DNA of 64,000 nt from Hyphomonas sp. (GCA_002700305.1 PACZ01000011.1:1-64000); one strand, 5' to 3'; counted from the stretch's first letter, positions 17,082 to 27,002 are shown. The notes: a model not told the origin generated them from the sequence alone. Numbers and translations are program-made.

Positions 17082-17736
17082 AGTGCGGCGAAGGTCGCAC
17101 GGCAGCCAGCCGGTCGGCAAGCAGCGGACGGAAGCTCGGCCGCGATTTCAGCCGCGCATACCAAGTGCGCAGGTCCGGCACGGCGGCCCATTCCACATCA
17201 CCGAAATAATCGCAGGCCGAAAGGTGCGCCGCGGCCGCAAGGTCGGCCAGCGTCAGGTCCCGCCCGGCAATGAAACCATGTGTCTCGACCAGCGCGTTCA
17301 GGAAGGTCAGCCGCCCGCGCAGCGTGTGCGCGCCCCGGCGGAGTTTTTCGGAATCCGGCTGGCGGTCGCGCCGGACCCACTGCATCACCCGCTCGGTCAG
17401 AAGCTTGTCGGTGACCTCCTCGAAGCCCTCCTCGACCCAGGCCCAGAGGCGCCGCGCTTCGGCCCGCTGGCCGGGATGCAGCGGCAGCAAATGCTGGCCT
17501 TCAACCGATTCCTCGAGGAATTCGCAGATTGCCCGCGTCCCCACCGCCACGATGCGGCCGCCCGTCCCATCCTGTAGCAGCGCCGGGGCCACAGCGCCGG
17601 GGCCGAGCAGTTTCAGGTCCGGATGCGGCGACCAGGGCGCGGACTCCACAGTCTCAAATCCCAGCCCCTTCTCGGCGAGGCAGAGGCGGACCAGCCGTCC
17701 GGCCGGATCAAGGTTCCAGTGATAAAGTCTGATCAT
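17062..17736 (-). CDS. Glutathione S-transferase family protein
   Basis: A 224-residue protein with an N-terminal thioredoxin-like GST domain ([22 protein letters not shown], 1-80), in which the usual SER/CPF active-site positions are DPAGR, and an all-alpha C-terminal domain containing ISG-like [15 protein letters not shown] with the N-capping aspartate. Likely a cytosolic glutathione-dependent detoxification enzyme. ATG 17736 is preferred over a TTG nine bases upstream. First gene of the GST-queG-mtgA cluster. Confidence 0.88.
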   Translation of the reverse strand: MIRLYHWNLDPAGRLVRLCLAEKGLGFETVESAPWSPHPDLKLLGPGAVAPALLQDGTGGRIVAVGTRAICEFLEESVEGQHLLPLHPGQRAEARRLWAWVEEGFEEVTDKLLTERVMQWVRRDRQPDSEKLRRGAHTLRGRLTFLNALVETHGFIAGRDLTLADLAAAAHLSACDYFGDVEWAAVPDLRTWYARLKSRPSFRPLLADRLAAVRPSPHYADLDF

Positions 17737-17858
17737 GGGCTGCAAGCCCCCAGGCTGTCGTCACACGATAGTTAATCCAGAGGAGTAAAGAACGTCTATC
17801 CGAACGGAAAAAGCTGTGGTTCAAAAAAGGCCTGAATATTCACCAAAGAGATCCTCCC

Positions 17859-20588
17859 ATGAAATCCAGACTTGCGACCGCTCTCCTTGCAGGTGCCGCC
17901 TCTTTTGTCCTTTTTTCCGCCTGCAGCACGCCGGCTGATACCGAGATCGCCGCCGCGGAAGCGGCTATGCCAATGCAGGCGCCGGTGCTCCAGGCTGAAG
18001 CGCCGACCGGCCAGCTGCCTGAAGGTGTCCGCCCGACGGCCTACCGGCTGGACCTGGTCACCGACCCGAACGCAGCGAGCTTCACCGGGCATGAGGAAAT
18101 CGACCTGGCGCTCGAAAAACCCCACGCCCGCATCTGGATGCATGCGCTTGGCCCGGTCGTCTCCTCCGTAAAGGCCGTGCTGCCGGACGGGATGGAGATC
18201 GCCGCCACATTCACCGGGGATGAAGCCGCCGATGGCGTCTCCCGCATCGATTTTGCCGCGCCGCTTCCTGCCGGCCCGGCGACGCTCGTGATCGACTATG
18301 AAGCGCCCTACAATCTCAACCTCGCCGGGCTTTACAAGGTGGAACAGGCCGGCCTCCCCTATCTCGTCACGCAGATGGAGCCGATCGATGCCCGCCGCAT
18401 GTTCCCTTCCTTTGACGAGCCGCGCTTCAAGACCCCCTACACGCTGACGGTCACTGCGCCGGAAGGCATGGAAGTCGCCGCGAACGGCGCAGAAACCGGC
18501 TCCGAAGACCTCGGCAACGGCATGGTGCGCCACAGTTTTGCAACGACGCGTCCGATCCAGTCCTATCTCGTCGCCCTGATGGTCGGCCCCTATGACGAGG
18601 TGATCGCAGAGCCGATCCCGGCGACGGAAGTCCGGGCCGAGCCGGTGCCGCTGCGCGGGTTCGCGGCCGCCGGAAAAGGCGAGAAACTCGCCGATGCGCT
18701 CGACATCACGGATGAAATGGTCGAGTGGCAGGAAGCCTATTTCGACTATCCCTATCCTTATGGAAAACTCGACCTGATCGCCGCCGCAGACTTTGCCTAT
18801 GGCGCGATGGAGAATGCCGGCGCCATCGTCTACCGCGAAAGCGCCTTGCTGATCGACGACCGCACGTCGCTCGCCCGCCGGCGCGCCATCTTCAACACGC
18901 ATGCGCACGAGCTCGGCCACCAATGGTTCGGCAATCTCGTCACCCCGGCCTGGTGGAATGACATCTGGCTGAACGAAGCCTTCGCGACCTGGATCAGTTC
19001 CAAGACGATGAACGGTATCGATCCGGACGGGGAATGGGACCTGGCTCCGATCCAGTCCAGCCTGACGGCGATGCCGACCGACAGCCTTGCTTCGACCCGC
19101 CAGATCCGGAACCCGATCCGGACGAATGGCGACATCAATGATGCGTTCGACTCCATCACCTACCGCAAGGGCGGCAGCGTGCTGAACATGTTCGAGACCT
19201 ATCTGGGTGAGGACGCGTTCCGCAATGGCATGCGCCTGCACATGCGCCGCTTCGAGGATGGCGTGGCCACGGCCGAAGACTTCATGCAGAGCCTTGCCGA
19301 CGGGTCCGGCCAACCGGAGGTCGTGTCGTCTTTCACCTCCTTCATCGCCCAGCCGGGCATTCCATTCCTGGACGTGCAGGTCAGCTGCACCGGCGGGACG
19401 GGCGAACTGGCCATCACGCAAAGCCGCTACGCGCCGCTCGGCTCGGCCATCGACACTGAAGCCCAGACCTGGGAAATCCCCTTTGCGGCCCGCGTGCATG
19501 ATGCCTCCGGCGATCACATCATCCGGCAGATGCTGTCCGGCAAGTCCAGCACGATTACGCTGGACAGCTGCCCGGACTGGGTGATGCCGAATGCGGGCGG
19601 CGCCGGTTATTGGCGCTTTGTCACCGATGCCGGCAATGCCGCCGCGCTGCGCGATAACTATGCGTCTCTCAAGCCGGCCGAACAGATGATGCTGACCGAT
19701 TCCATCAATGCCGGCTTCAGCGCCGGCAAAGTCAGCGCCGCAGACATGGTGGCCGGACTGGAAGCCGCGACGACCGGATCGGCTCCCGCGATCAGCGCAT
19801 CGATCGACATGATCGGAACACTGAAAGCCTCGCTCGATGCGGACGGCAAGGTCGAACTGGCCGATTGGGTCGAAGCAAATTACGGCCCTGTCGGCGAATA
19901 TCTCTTCGACCGCCCGGCCACGGCCCTGACCACGTCGGAACGCCTCCTGGCGCCGAAGCTCTGGAACCTGCTGCTGAACGAGGGCAACCGGGCGGATGAC
20001 CGGGCCGCCTTCGCCGGGCAGGCAAAAGCCTATCTCGGCATCGGACAGGATGCGGACCCATCGGCCCTTGCCGCCGCAGACCTCGGCGCCGCGGTCGCCA
20101 TCGGCGTGAAGGATGAGGGACAGGCCTTCTATGAGGGCGCCCTTGCCTATGTTCTCGCGTCCCAGAACCAGACGGAACGGGCCACCATCCTGTCAGCCCT
20201 TGCCGGCAACGGGTCTGAAGCGATCGTGATGGATCTCTTCAAGCGCGCCCTCGGCGACGAGATCTCAGGCAATGAGCTCTACACGATCTATCACGCCTCG
20301 CTGGCCAATTCGGAAGTCCGCCCGGTAATCTGGCCGATGATGAAGACCAATTTTGCCTCCATCGTCGCGAAGATTCCGTCGATCCGTAAACCGCAGACCG
20401 CGAGCGTCACCGGCTATTTCTGCACCGCGGAAGACGTCGCGGATGCTAAAGCCTTCTTTGAGAGCCAGGCAGACCTGATCCCCGGCTATGAACGCTCCCT
20501 CAAGCAGGGCGTCGAGCGCGGCGAGCTGTGCAGCGCCGAGAAGGCGAGCACGGCCGACGAGATCAAAGCGGTCTTCTCGGAAGACTGA
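17859..20588 (+). CDS. M1 family aminopeptidase, predicted lipoprotein
   Basis: A 909-residue zinc metallopeptidase of the aminopeptidase N family. The zinc site HELGH (350-354) and Glu373 (H-E-x2-H-x18-E spacing) are intact, and the substrate-anchoring GAMENAG lies at 315-321. The C-terminal ERAP1-like helical domain covers roughly 560-909. A signal peptide with lipobox LFSAC (Cys22) indicates a lipid-anchored periplasmic or surface enzyme, unlike cytosolic PepN. It probably trims peptides for nutrition. Stands alone and converges with gdh on a strong terminator. Confidence 0.95.
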   Translation: MKSRLATALLAGAASFVLFSACSTPADTEIAAAEAAMPMQAPVLQAEAPTGQLPEGVRPTAYRLDLVTDPNAASFTGHEEIDLALEKPHARIWMHALGPVVSSVKAVLPDGMEIAATFTGDEAADGVSRIDFAAPLPAGPATLVIDYEAPYNLNLAGLYKVEQAGLPYLVTQMEPIDARRMFPSFDEPRFKTPYTLTVTAPEGMEVAANGAETGSEDLGNGMVRHSFATTRPIQSYLVALMVGPYDEVIAEPIPATEVRAEPVPLRGFAAAGKGEKLADALDITDEMVEWQEAYFDYPYPYGKLDLIAAADFAYGAMENAGAIVYRESALLIDDRTSLARRRAIFNTHAHELGHQWFGNLVTPAWWNDIWLNEAFATWISSKTMNGIDPDGEWDLAPIQSSLTAMPTDSLASTRQIRNPIRTNGDINDAFDSITYRKGGSVLNMFETYLGEDAFRNGMRLHMRRFEDGVATAEDFMQSLADGSGQPEVVSSFTSFIAQPGIPFLDVQVSCTGGTGELAITQSRYAPLGSAIDTEAQTWEIPFAARVHDASGDHIIRQMLSGKSSTITLDSCPDWVMPNAGGAGYWRFVTDAGNAAALRDNYASLKPAEQMMLTDSINAGFSAGKVSAADMVAGLEAATTGSAPAISASIDMIGTLKASLDADGKVELADWVEANYGPVGEYLFDRPATALTTSERLLAPKLWNLLLNEGNRADDRAAFAGQAKAYLGIGQDADPSALAAADLGAAVAIGVKDEGQAFYEGALAYVLASQNQTERATILSALAGNGSEAIVMDLFKRALGDEISGNELYTIYHASLANSEVRPVIWPMMKTNFASIVAKIPSIRKPQTASVTGYFCTAEDVADAKAFFESQADLIPGYERSLKQGVERGELCSAEKASTADEIKAVFSED

Positions 20589-20595
20589 TGAAACC

Positions 20596-20633
20596 GTCCC
20601 GCACCGGACATCCTCCGGTGCGGGACCATTTTT
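20596..20633 (+). terminator. Strong intrinsic terminator between the M1 peptidase and NAD-GDH genes
   Basis: GTCCCGCACCGG (20596-20607) pairs perfectly with CCGGTGCGGGAC (20615-20626) around a 7-base loop, followed by CATTTTTC. It directly follows the aminopeptidase stop and ends one base before the gdh stop. In the opposite direction GGTTTC follows, so it may also stop gdh transcripts. Confidence 0.9.
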
Positions 20634-23600
20634 CTAGCGTTTCATGAAGTGGCGTACCGCATCGGCGGCGAGCGCGAACTTCGCAAAGCTCCATGCCTTT
20701 TCCTTGCCGAGCTCGGCCAGCGTCGCCAGCATGTCGCGGCGGCCTTCCTGATGGTGGGAAAGCCAGGGCCCTGCCCCGCCGACAGCCAGCGCATCACGCG
20801 CTGCATCGGCCTGGGTCTGAACCAGTTCGACAATCAGGCGGCGGCCCGCGACACGGTCCCAGAAACCGGATTTGGCCAAGCCATCCAGCGCCGACACGCG
20901 AAGCCGGTCGAGGCGCAGCGCTTCCCCGATCTGGAAGAAGCATTCCCCCGCCTCCGGCACGGTCTTGCCGGTGGATCGGGCGAGATCGACAACCACGAGG
21001 CCCTGCGCGAACAGGCTCATGGCCGAGGCCCAGCGCGCCAGTTCCTCCGGTGCGCCGCGGCGCATCAGCGTACGCGTAGACCGTTCGATCTGCGCGGCCG
21101 GGAAATGCGTGTGAATATCCGCCAGCGCAGCCTTGAACTCATTCAGCGGCGCATGCGTGGCATCGACCAGGTCCTTCAGGGTGCCTTTCGGCATGGATGT
21201 AACGAACCAGGCCGCAGCTGCACTCATCGCCTGGGCCGCCAGCAGGCGCAGATCCGTCTGCACATCAGCATGGACCACATTGTCGAGCGCATCGACTTCC
21301 CGCTGGAAGCCATCGAAGTCCAGGACGACACGGGCCGCCTCCAGACCGCGGACAATGGCCGCCATATCGGTCGTGTCGGTCATCTCCCGCATACGGAAGA
21401 TCGTCACCGGCCCGCCCATGTCCAGTGACCGGTTGGCGAGGACCGTGGCGATGATCTCCCGCTTCAGGCGGTGGGCATCCATCGCCTCGCCAAAGGCATC
21501 GATCGGGCTCGGGAAGTAGGCCTTCAGGACATCCTCGAAGAAGGGATCATCCGGCAGGTCAGAGGCCACAAGGTCGTCGAACAGGGTGATCTTCGACCAG
21601 GCAAGCACCACGGCGAGTTCCGGGCGGGTCAGCCCTTGGCCCTGGTCGGCGCGCATTTTCATGTCACCGGGATCGGGCAGGACTTCCAGTTCGCGGTTCA
21701 GGACACCGCGGTCTTCCAGATGCACCATCAGCCGCTCAAGTGCCTCATGGTCCTGTTTCACGGTCGCTTCCGCCAGCGTCAGTGCCGCCGTCTGGTCGTA
21801 ATTGTGGCGCAGCACGTGTGCGGCAACATCATCGGTCATTTCGGCCAACAGGCTGTTGCGGTCCTCTTCCTTCAGATTTCCAAGCCGGATCGCATCTGCC
21901 GCGAGGATCTTGATATTCACTTCGTGGTCAGAGGAGTCGACGCCGGCTGAGTTATCGATGGCATCGGTGTTGATCCGCCCGCCCGCCAGAGCGAATTCGA
22001 TCCGGGCCGCCTGTGTCAGGCCGAGATTGGCGCCCTCCCCCACAACCCGGACGCGCAGCTTGTGCGCATCAACCCGGATCGCGTCATTGGCGCGGTCGCC
22101 CACATCGCCATGGGTTTCCCTGTCAGACTTCACATACGTGCCGATGCCGCCGAACCAGAGCAGATCTGCCTGCGTCTTCAGCAAGGCATGGATCAGCTGG
22201 TCGGGCGTGACCTCATCCGCGCTGAGGCCTGTCAGTGACTTGATCTCATCGCTCAGCCTGATCGACTTGGCAGACCGGGCAAACACGCCGCCGCCTTCAG
22301 AAATGAGGCTGGTATCATAATCTTCCCAGCTTGATTGCGGCAGGTCGAACAGGCGCTGGCGCTCGGCGAGGGTCTTCGCGGAATCGACCGGGTCCGGATC
22401 GACAAAGACATGCATATGGTTGAATGCCGCCACGAGGCGGATTTCGGGCGACAACAACATGCCGTTACCAAAGACATCACCGCTCATGTCGCCAACACCG
22501 ATCACGGTGAAAGGCTCTGTCTGGATGTCCTTGCCCATTTCCCGGAAATGGCGCTTGACCGCTTCCCACGCCCCGCGCGCGGTGATGCCCATCTTTTTGT
22601 GGTCGTACCCCGCCGACCCGCCGGAAGCGAATGCATCGCCCAGCCAGTGGCCTTTGGCGAGGCTGATCGCATTGGCGGTATCGGAGAAGGTGGCCGTGCC
22701 CTTGTCGGCGGCGACGACGAGGTACGGATCCTCTCCGTCCCAGATGACCGTGTCCGCCGGATGCACGACCTTGCCATCGACCAGATTGTCGGTCAGCTCC
22801 AGGAGTGCGGTGATGAATTCCTTATAGGCCTCACGTCCGGCCTCAAACCAGGCATTGCGGTCTGACCGGTCAGGCAATTGTTTCGGATAGAAGCCGCCTT
22901 TTGAGCCAACTGGCACGATCACGGCGTTCTTCACCTGTTGTGCTTTGACAAGGCCCAGCACTTCGGTGCGATAGTCGGCGGCGCGGTCAGACCAGCGCAG
23001 GCCGCCGCGGGCGACCGGGCCGAAGCGAAGGTGAACGCCTTCGACCTTCGGGCTGGACATGTAGATCTCGCGGAACGGTTTGGGTTCCGGGATTTCGCGC
23101 AGCACGCGGCTGGCGATCTTCAGGCTGACAAAACTGTGTGGCCCGCCATCGGCCGCGGTCTGGTAGAAATTGGTCCGCTGAACACCAAGGATCAGGTCTG
23201 TCAGACGGCGCAGGACCTGATCGTCTGCCAGCGCGGACACGTCCCGCAGGCTCGTCTCGATCCGGCCGCAAATCTCACGGCACGCCTCTTCCCGCTGGCG
23301 CAGACTGAGTTCCTTCGCCGGGTCGAAGCGGCAGGCGAAGAGCTCGATCAGCTGGCGCGTCAACTGCGGATAGCGGGCGAGCGCCGCCTCCTGGACATCC
23401 TGGGGCTGGTCCAGCCCGGTCTGCCGGCGATAGGCGCACAAGGTGCGGATCAGCGCCGCTTCGCGCCAGGTCGCACCAGCCGAAAGGATAAGCCGGTTGA
23501 ACCCGTCATTCTCCGCATACCCGCTCCAGACAGCCACGAACGCGTCTTCAAGACGCCGGGCTACTTCGTCGAGATCGATGGACGCCGCGTTTTCGGTGCG

Positions 23601-25361
23601 CATTGACAGGTCGTGGACCCAGTATACATCAGGCGCGTCGGGAACCGGGGTCTCGGCCGGGCGAATCGGATACCCGGTCTCGAAGGCCGCAAACAGTCCC
23701 ATTTTCTCGAAGACCGGCACGCAGCGCGATAGCGGGATCGATCCGTTCCGGGAGTAAATCTTCACCCGGATCTTGTCGGCATCCTCCTGCCCGGCCCGGT
23801 ATGCCCGCGCCACGATCGGCGCGCCGGAGCTGAGACGTGCCATCATGGCAACATCTCGCATTGCCTCTTCCGGCGTGAACGCCTCGCGATAGGCAGCGTT
23901 AAATGCGCCGATGAAAGTTCGGGCCCCTTCCGCGTCAGCCGGGTCGAGGTCGGCCTGCATCATGGCTTCGCGCAAGGCCTGGTCCCAGGTGCGGGCAAGA
24001 CGGGTAATTTCCGCCTCCAGTTCCTCGACATCCGGCTCCGGATGGCTTCGGTCAATGGCGATCTGGAAGTGAACGCGCGCCAGCGGCCCCGTGTCGAAAT
24101 AGGGCTGGAAACGGATCAAATGGCCATTATAGGCCCGCTCAAGCGTCTCTGTGATACGTTCACGGAGCGTGGTGTCGTAGGCCTCACGCGGCACGTACAC
24201 AATTGCGGAGGCGAAGCGGTCGAACTGATCGCGGCGCAGGAACAGTCGCGTCCGCGGCCGCCCGATCAGGTGCAGGGCCCCCATGATCATCGGGGCCAGC
24301 ACTTTCGAACCGGTCTGGAACAGCTCGTCGCGCGGCCAGGTTTCCAGGAGGTTCGCAATCGCTTTTTCGGTATGGCCGCCCGGCGTCGCACCGGAGGACG
24401 CGATCACCTTCAGCACACGGCGGCGGATGAACGGGATGGAGCGGGCCGTCTCGTCATAGGCCTCCGCGGTAAACAGGCCGAGGAACCGGACCTCGCCATT
24501 CACCCTGCCCTGCTCGTCATATTGCTTGACGCCCACATAATCGCACGCAACGCGGCGATGGATGCGGCTGATCAGGGTCGACTTGGCAACGATCAGGGGG
24601 AAAGGCTCCTCCAGGAGTTCGCCGATACCGGGGGTCAGCACCAGCGGCTCGGCATCGCGGGACAGGACGTTCAGATCCTCATCCCGCAGCAGGCCGAGAT
24701 TGCTGCCCTCGATCATGATCGGCTCTTCCGGCAGAACGCGGCCTTCGGCATCGGTTTCGAACCGGTATTCACGGCAGCCGAGGAAGACGAAATGGTTCTT
24801 GGTCAGCCATTCCAGGAATGCGACGGCCTCATGCGTATCAGCATGCCGGGGCTCTTCCAGAACGGACAGGCGGCGGATTTCCTCACGCATCCGCTCTTTC
24901 ATCGGCTTGAAGTCCGCAACCGCCTGGGCCGCATCCTTCAGCGTCCGGCGGGCGCCCTCCTCCAGCCGGGCCGCCTCACGCTCGGTCAGGCGCGGCAGAT
25001 GAATCTGGATGACCGAAATCATGCGCCCATCAGCCAGTCGCACAACCGGGTGGAACAGGGTGCGGACTTCAAATCCCTGGTCGGCACACTCCCCCAGCAG
25101 CGAATCGACCAGGAACGGCATGTCCGGACTGGCTGTTTCGAGAATGCTGCGGCCAAGTTTGCCAGACGCCCCCTCCGCATCGGCAAGGATACGGACCTTC
25201 TGCTCACCGGCCGGAAGCACTGAAGCCCAGCTCCACAAACCGCGGGCCAGTGTTTCAATATCGGCCGGTTCCAGGCCGCTCAGGTCTTCATTGCCTGACT
25301 CCAGCCGGACCTGCGTCAACACCTGATCAAGCGGATCGGCGGCGGCAGTCTGATTGTTCAT
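20634..25361 (-). CDS. gdh: NAD-specific glutamate dehydrogenase, large (180 kDa class)
   Basis: A 1575-residue catabolic enzyme converting glutamate to 2-oxoglutarate and ammonia with NAD. It has the architecture of the L_180 class known from Streptomyces, Caulobacter and Pseudomonas: a long N-terminal regulatory part with ACT-like segments (1-700), a catalytic core (about 700-1200) with PVGSKGGFYPKQLP containing the glutamate-binding lysine, GDMSGDVFGNG and GEGANLG, and a helical C-terminal domain. The length agrees with the class. The ATG at 25361 gives a typical polar N terminus. The upstream 359 bases carry a perfect palindrome and a structured RNA candidate. Confidence 0.97.
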   Translation of the reverse strand: MNNQTAAADPLDQVLTQVRLESGNEDLSGLEPADIETLARGLWSWASVLPAGEQKVRILADAEGASGKLGRSILETASPDMPFLVDSLLGECADQGFEVRTLFHPVVRLADGRMISVIQIHLPRLTEREAARLEEGARRTLKDAAQAVADFKPMKERMREEIRRLSVLEEPRHADTHEAVAFLEWLTKNHFVFLGCREYRFETDAEGRVLPEEPIMIEGSNLGLLRDEDLNVLSRDAEPLVLTPGIGELLEEPFPLIVAKSTLISRIHRRVACDYVGVKQYDEQGRVNGEVRFLGLFTAEAYDETARSIPFIRRRVLKVIASSGATPGGHTEKAIANLLETWPRDELFQTGSKVLAPMIMGALHLIGRPRTRLFLRRDQFDRFASAIVYVPREAYDTTLRERITETLERAYNGHLIRFQPYFDTGPLARVHFQIAIDRSHPEPDVEELEAEITRLARTWDQALREAMMQADLDPADAEGARTFIGAFNAAYREAFTPEEAMRDVAMMARLSSGAPIVARAYRAGQEDADKIRVKIYSRNGSIPLSRCVPVFEKMGLFAAFETGYPIRPAETPVPDAPDVYWVHDLSMRTENAASIDLDEVARRLEDAFVAVWSGYAENDGFNRLILSAGATWREAALIRTLCAYRRQTGLDQPQDVQEAALARYPQLTRQLIELFACRFDPAKELSLRQREEACREICGRIETSLRDVSALADDQVLRRLTDLILGVQRTNFYQTAADGGPHSFVSLKIASRVLREIPEPKPFREIYMSSPKVEGVHLRFGPVARGGLRWSDRAADYRTEVLGLVKAQQVKNAVIVPVGSKGGFYPKQLPDRSDRNAWFEAGREAYKEFITALLELTDNLVDGKVVHPADTVIWDGEDPYLVVAADKGTATFSDTANAISLAKGHWLGDAFASGGSAGYDHKKMGITARGAWEAVKRHFREMGKDIQTEPFTVIGVGDMSGDVFGNGMLLSPEIRLVAAFNHMHVFVDPDPVDSAKTLAERQRLFDLPQSSWEDYDTSLISEGGGVFARSAKSIRLSDEIKSLTGLSADEVTPDQLIHALLKTQADLLWFGGIGTYVKSDRETHGDVGDRANDAIRVDAHKLRVRVVGEGANLGLTQAARIEFALAGGRINTDAIDNSAGVDSSDHEVNIKILAADAIRLGNLKEEDRNSLLAEMTDDVAAHVLRHNYDQTAALTLAEATVKQDHEALERLMVHLEDRGVLNRELEVLPDPGDMKMRADQGQGLTRPELAVVLAWSKITLFDDLVASDLPDDPFFEDVLKAYFPSPIDAFGEAMDAHRLKREIIATVLANRSLDMGGPVTIFRMREMTDTTDMAAIVRGLEAARVVLDFDGFQREVDALDNVVHADVQTDLRLLAAQAMSAAAAWFVTSMPKGTLKDLVDATHAPLNEFKAALADIHTHFPAAQIERSTRTLMRRGAPEELARWASAMSLFAQGLVVVDLARSTGKTVPEAGECFFQIGEALRLDRLRVSALDGLAKSGFWDRVAGRRLIVELVQTQADAARDALAVGGAGPWLSHHQEGRRDMLATLAELGKEKAWSFAKFALAADAVRHFMKR

Positions 25362-25440
25362 GGAAATGACTCACACACAAAGAGGAAGGATTCGGTGTTG
25401 CTCCGGTCTAACGCGGGTCACCTATTCCTTCAACTTGGTG

Positions 25441-25454
25441 GTTTCAATTGAAAC
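25441..25454. promoter_or_regulatory. Perfect palindrome upstream of NAD-GDH, possible operator
   Basis: GTTTCAATTGAAAC is a perfect 14-base palindrome 87 bases upstream of the gdh start. On the minus strand its right half is followed directly by the candidate gdh -35 region. This is the size and symmetry of a dimeric repressor or activator site; the cognate protein is unknown. Confidence 0.45.
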
Positions 25455-25492
25455 TTTCGTGTTGCGCTGGCGAACAGCGAACATTTCTGCCC

Positions 25493-25535
25493 AAATAAAA
25501 CGGACCCGCCGAACGGGGACGTGTCCGGCGGGTCC
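25493..25535 (-). terminator. Intrinsic terminator upstream of gdh
   Basis: On the minus strand GGACCCGCC and GGCGGGTCC (plus-strand positions 25502-25510 and 25527-25535) pair perfectly around a 16-base loop and are followed by GTTTTATTT. It could end the AI-2E exporter transcript, a separate sRNA, or attenuate gdh. Confidence 0.75.
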
Positions 25536-25590
25536 TACAGGCCTTTGGTCCGCAGGCTGGGTGGGGGGACGCACGCGGAGGCCTGATCGC
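25493..25590 (-). ncRNA. Candidate structured RNA (sRNA or gdh leader attenuator)
   Basis: Transcribed leftwards, an AT-rich promoter-like segment precedes about 95 bases folding into two elements. Hairpin 1 pairs AGGCC-TCCGC with GCGGA-(bulge)-GGCCT and presents a 21-base loop with a C-rich core (CCCCCCACCC). It is followed by a GC-rich intrinsic terminator with a U-tract. The layout matches a free-standing sRNA with a C-rich loop able to bind Shine-Dalgarno sequences, or a transcription-attenuating leader, because gdh starts 132 bases downstream. No known Rfam family was recognised. Inferred from sequence only. Confidence 0.42.
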
Positions 25591-25720
25591 TTTATATCGT
25601 ATATTATGTCGGACATTTTATCCGCAAGAGCGGCAAATCAGTCCACTTGCAAATTCCTGAAATACTGAGAGCGTGAGTCGTTCAGATCGCGGTACAGTTG
25701 TGAATTGCCATGAATTGGTT

Positions 25721-26842
25721 TTAGGCTCCACCGTCTTGTGCAGCACCAACTGTAACTCGCTCTGGCTGAAGCCCTCCCTTGCCCTGCGGGTTGCCATCTG
25801 AGGACAACAGGATCGCGATCCAGCGCGTCGCTTCGGACTGCGCGAACAGCACCATCATCAGCACGGTCAGCGGGGCTGACAGGAACATGCCCGGAATGCC
25901 CCAGATCACGCCCCAGATGGCCAGCGCCAGCAACACGACCAACGACGACAGGTTGAGTGATTCTCCCATCATGCGCGGCTGGATGAAGTTCCCGATCGAG
26001 AACTGCCAGAAGCTGACAACCGCCAGGACCAGCCCGGCATAGATGTAGGTATCCTGCGGTGGCATGCCCGGAACCCAGGCCGGCATGCTGGGCTGCACCA
26101 GCGCGAAGAGCGGCGGCACCATCGCTGCAACGATCGATCCGACGGTCGGGATATAGTTCAGGACGAAAATCAGCGCTGACAAAAACAGCGCATTTTTCAC
26201 GCCGAGCACCAGCAGTGAACAATAGGTAAGCACCGTGATGAGGGCTGAAATCACGGTCTGCGTCCAGAGATAGCTTTCAATTCCCCGACGGGCCTCGTCC
26301 CCGACTGCCCGGACCTGGGCACGGGCTTCGGTTTCCGGGAACATGTTGTCGAGCTTCCGCGTCCAGCCGGATTGGGCAAGGAACAGGAAAGCGACATAGA
26401 TCAGGATCAGCACCACATCGCCCGACAGGTCTCCCGTCGCATTGGCAATCGTGGCGAAGAAACGCTGGCCGGTTTCGTTGAACAGCAATTCCTGCAAAGT
26501 CGGCGCCCCGGTCATGTGCACGACTTCATAGGCGTCGCTGATCAGGCCATTGATCTTGGTCTCATATTCCCCGGCATCGCGCCCGAACTCTGCGATGCCA
26601 TTCGCCATCAATCCGATGAAGCCGATGAAGCCGCTGAGCACCAGCAGGATCGCGATGACACGCGCATGCCCGATCTTCAGGAAACGTGTCCAGTTGTCGA
26701 TCATCGTGGCAAAGCCCTCGATGGTCAGGAACAGGAAAACGGCCAGCGCGAACGGCGCCAGTATGGCCCGCGTCCAGTACAGGAATGCGATGATCACACC
26801 TGTTGCGATGACCCAGATTCCGGTGGTGGCAGCGCGGCTCAT
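25721..26842 (-). CDS. AI-2E family transporter (PerM/TqsA-like)
   Basis: A 373-residue membrane protein with about seven to eight helices in the AI-2E exporter pattern: paired N-terminal helices (IWVIATGVIIAFLYW, then FALAVFLFLTIEGF), a long soluble helical middle (about 60-150), and the conserved C-terminal block LNYIPTVGSIVAAMVPP and GEIFNP-like QPRMMGESLNLSSLVVLLAL. Family members export signalling molecules or act as Na/H antiporters; the substrate is not predictable. ATG 26842 follows a GGGGGAA ribosome site and is preferred over an upstream frame start. Confidence 0.9.
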   Translation of the reverse strand: MSRAATTGIWVIATGVIIAFLYWTRAILAPFALAVFLFLTIEGFATMIDNWTRFLKIGHARVIAILLVLSGFIGFIGLMANGIAEFGRDAGEYETKINGLISDAYEVVHMTGAPTLQELLFNETGQRFFATIANATGDLSGDVVLILIYVAFLFLAQSGWTRKLDNMFPETEARAQVRAVGDEARRGIESYLWTQTVISALITVLTYCSLLVLGVKNALFLSALIFVLNYIPTVGSIVAAMVPPLFALVQPSMPAWVPGMPPQDTYIYAGLVLAVVSFWQFSIGNFIQPRMMGESLNLSSLVVLLALAIWGVIWGIPGMFLSAPLTVLMMVLFAQSEATRWIAILLSSDGNPQGKGGLQPERVTVGAAQDGGA

Positions 26843-27002
26843 TTCCGTTCCCCCTTGGCTTTGGCCAAGCGTGGCGCCAGCCCCGCCCGTCGTCAAGCAT
26901 CCGGCCGCTGCCCAGGTTCCGACTGGCCGGTTACACCCCGCCCCTTGCCGAATCCGGCGAATTCTCTAGCGTCCCGGCAGGAAATAAAGAGGCGGGGCAC
27001 CC

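Larger units (their letters stand above)
25362..25720. other. Gene-free region upstream of NAD-GDH
   Basis: 359 bases between the AI-2E exporter gene and gdh, both on the minus strand. Reading in the direction of transcription: an AT-rich promoter-like stretch (25591-25627), a hairpin (25539-25584), a terminator (25493-25535), a perfect 14-base palindrome (25441-25454) and possible gdh promoter elements: TTGAAG, then 17 bases, then TAGACC. No convincing protein frame is present. Confidence 0.75.

Noticed and set aside
17796-19517. Minus-strand frame of 573 codons
   Set aside because: Antisense to the M1 aminopeptidase; no motif, and the real gene has signal peptide and zinc site.
25422-25616. 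Minus-strand frame of 64 codons upstream of gdh
   Set aside because: It runs through both RNA hairpins, has no ribosome site and has a composition set by the stems. An RNA element is the simpler reading.
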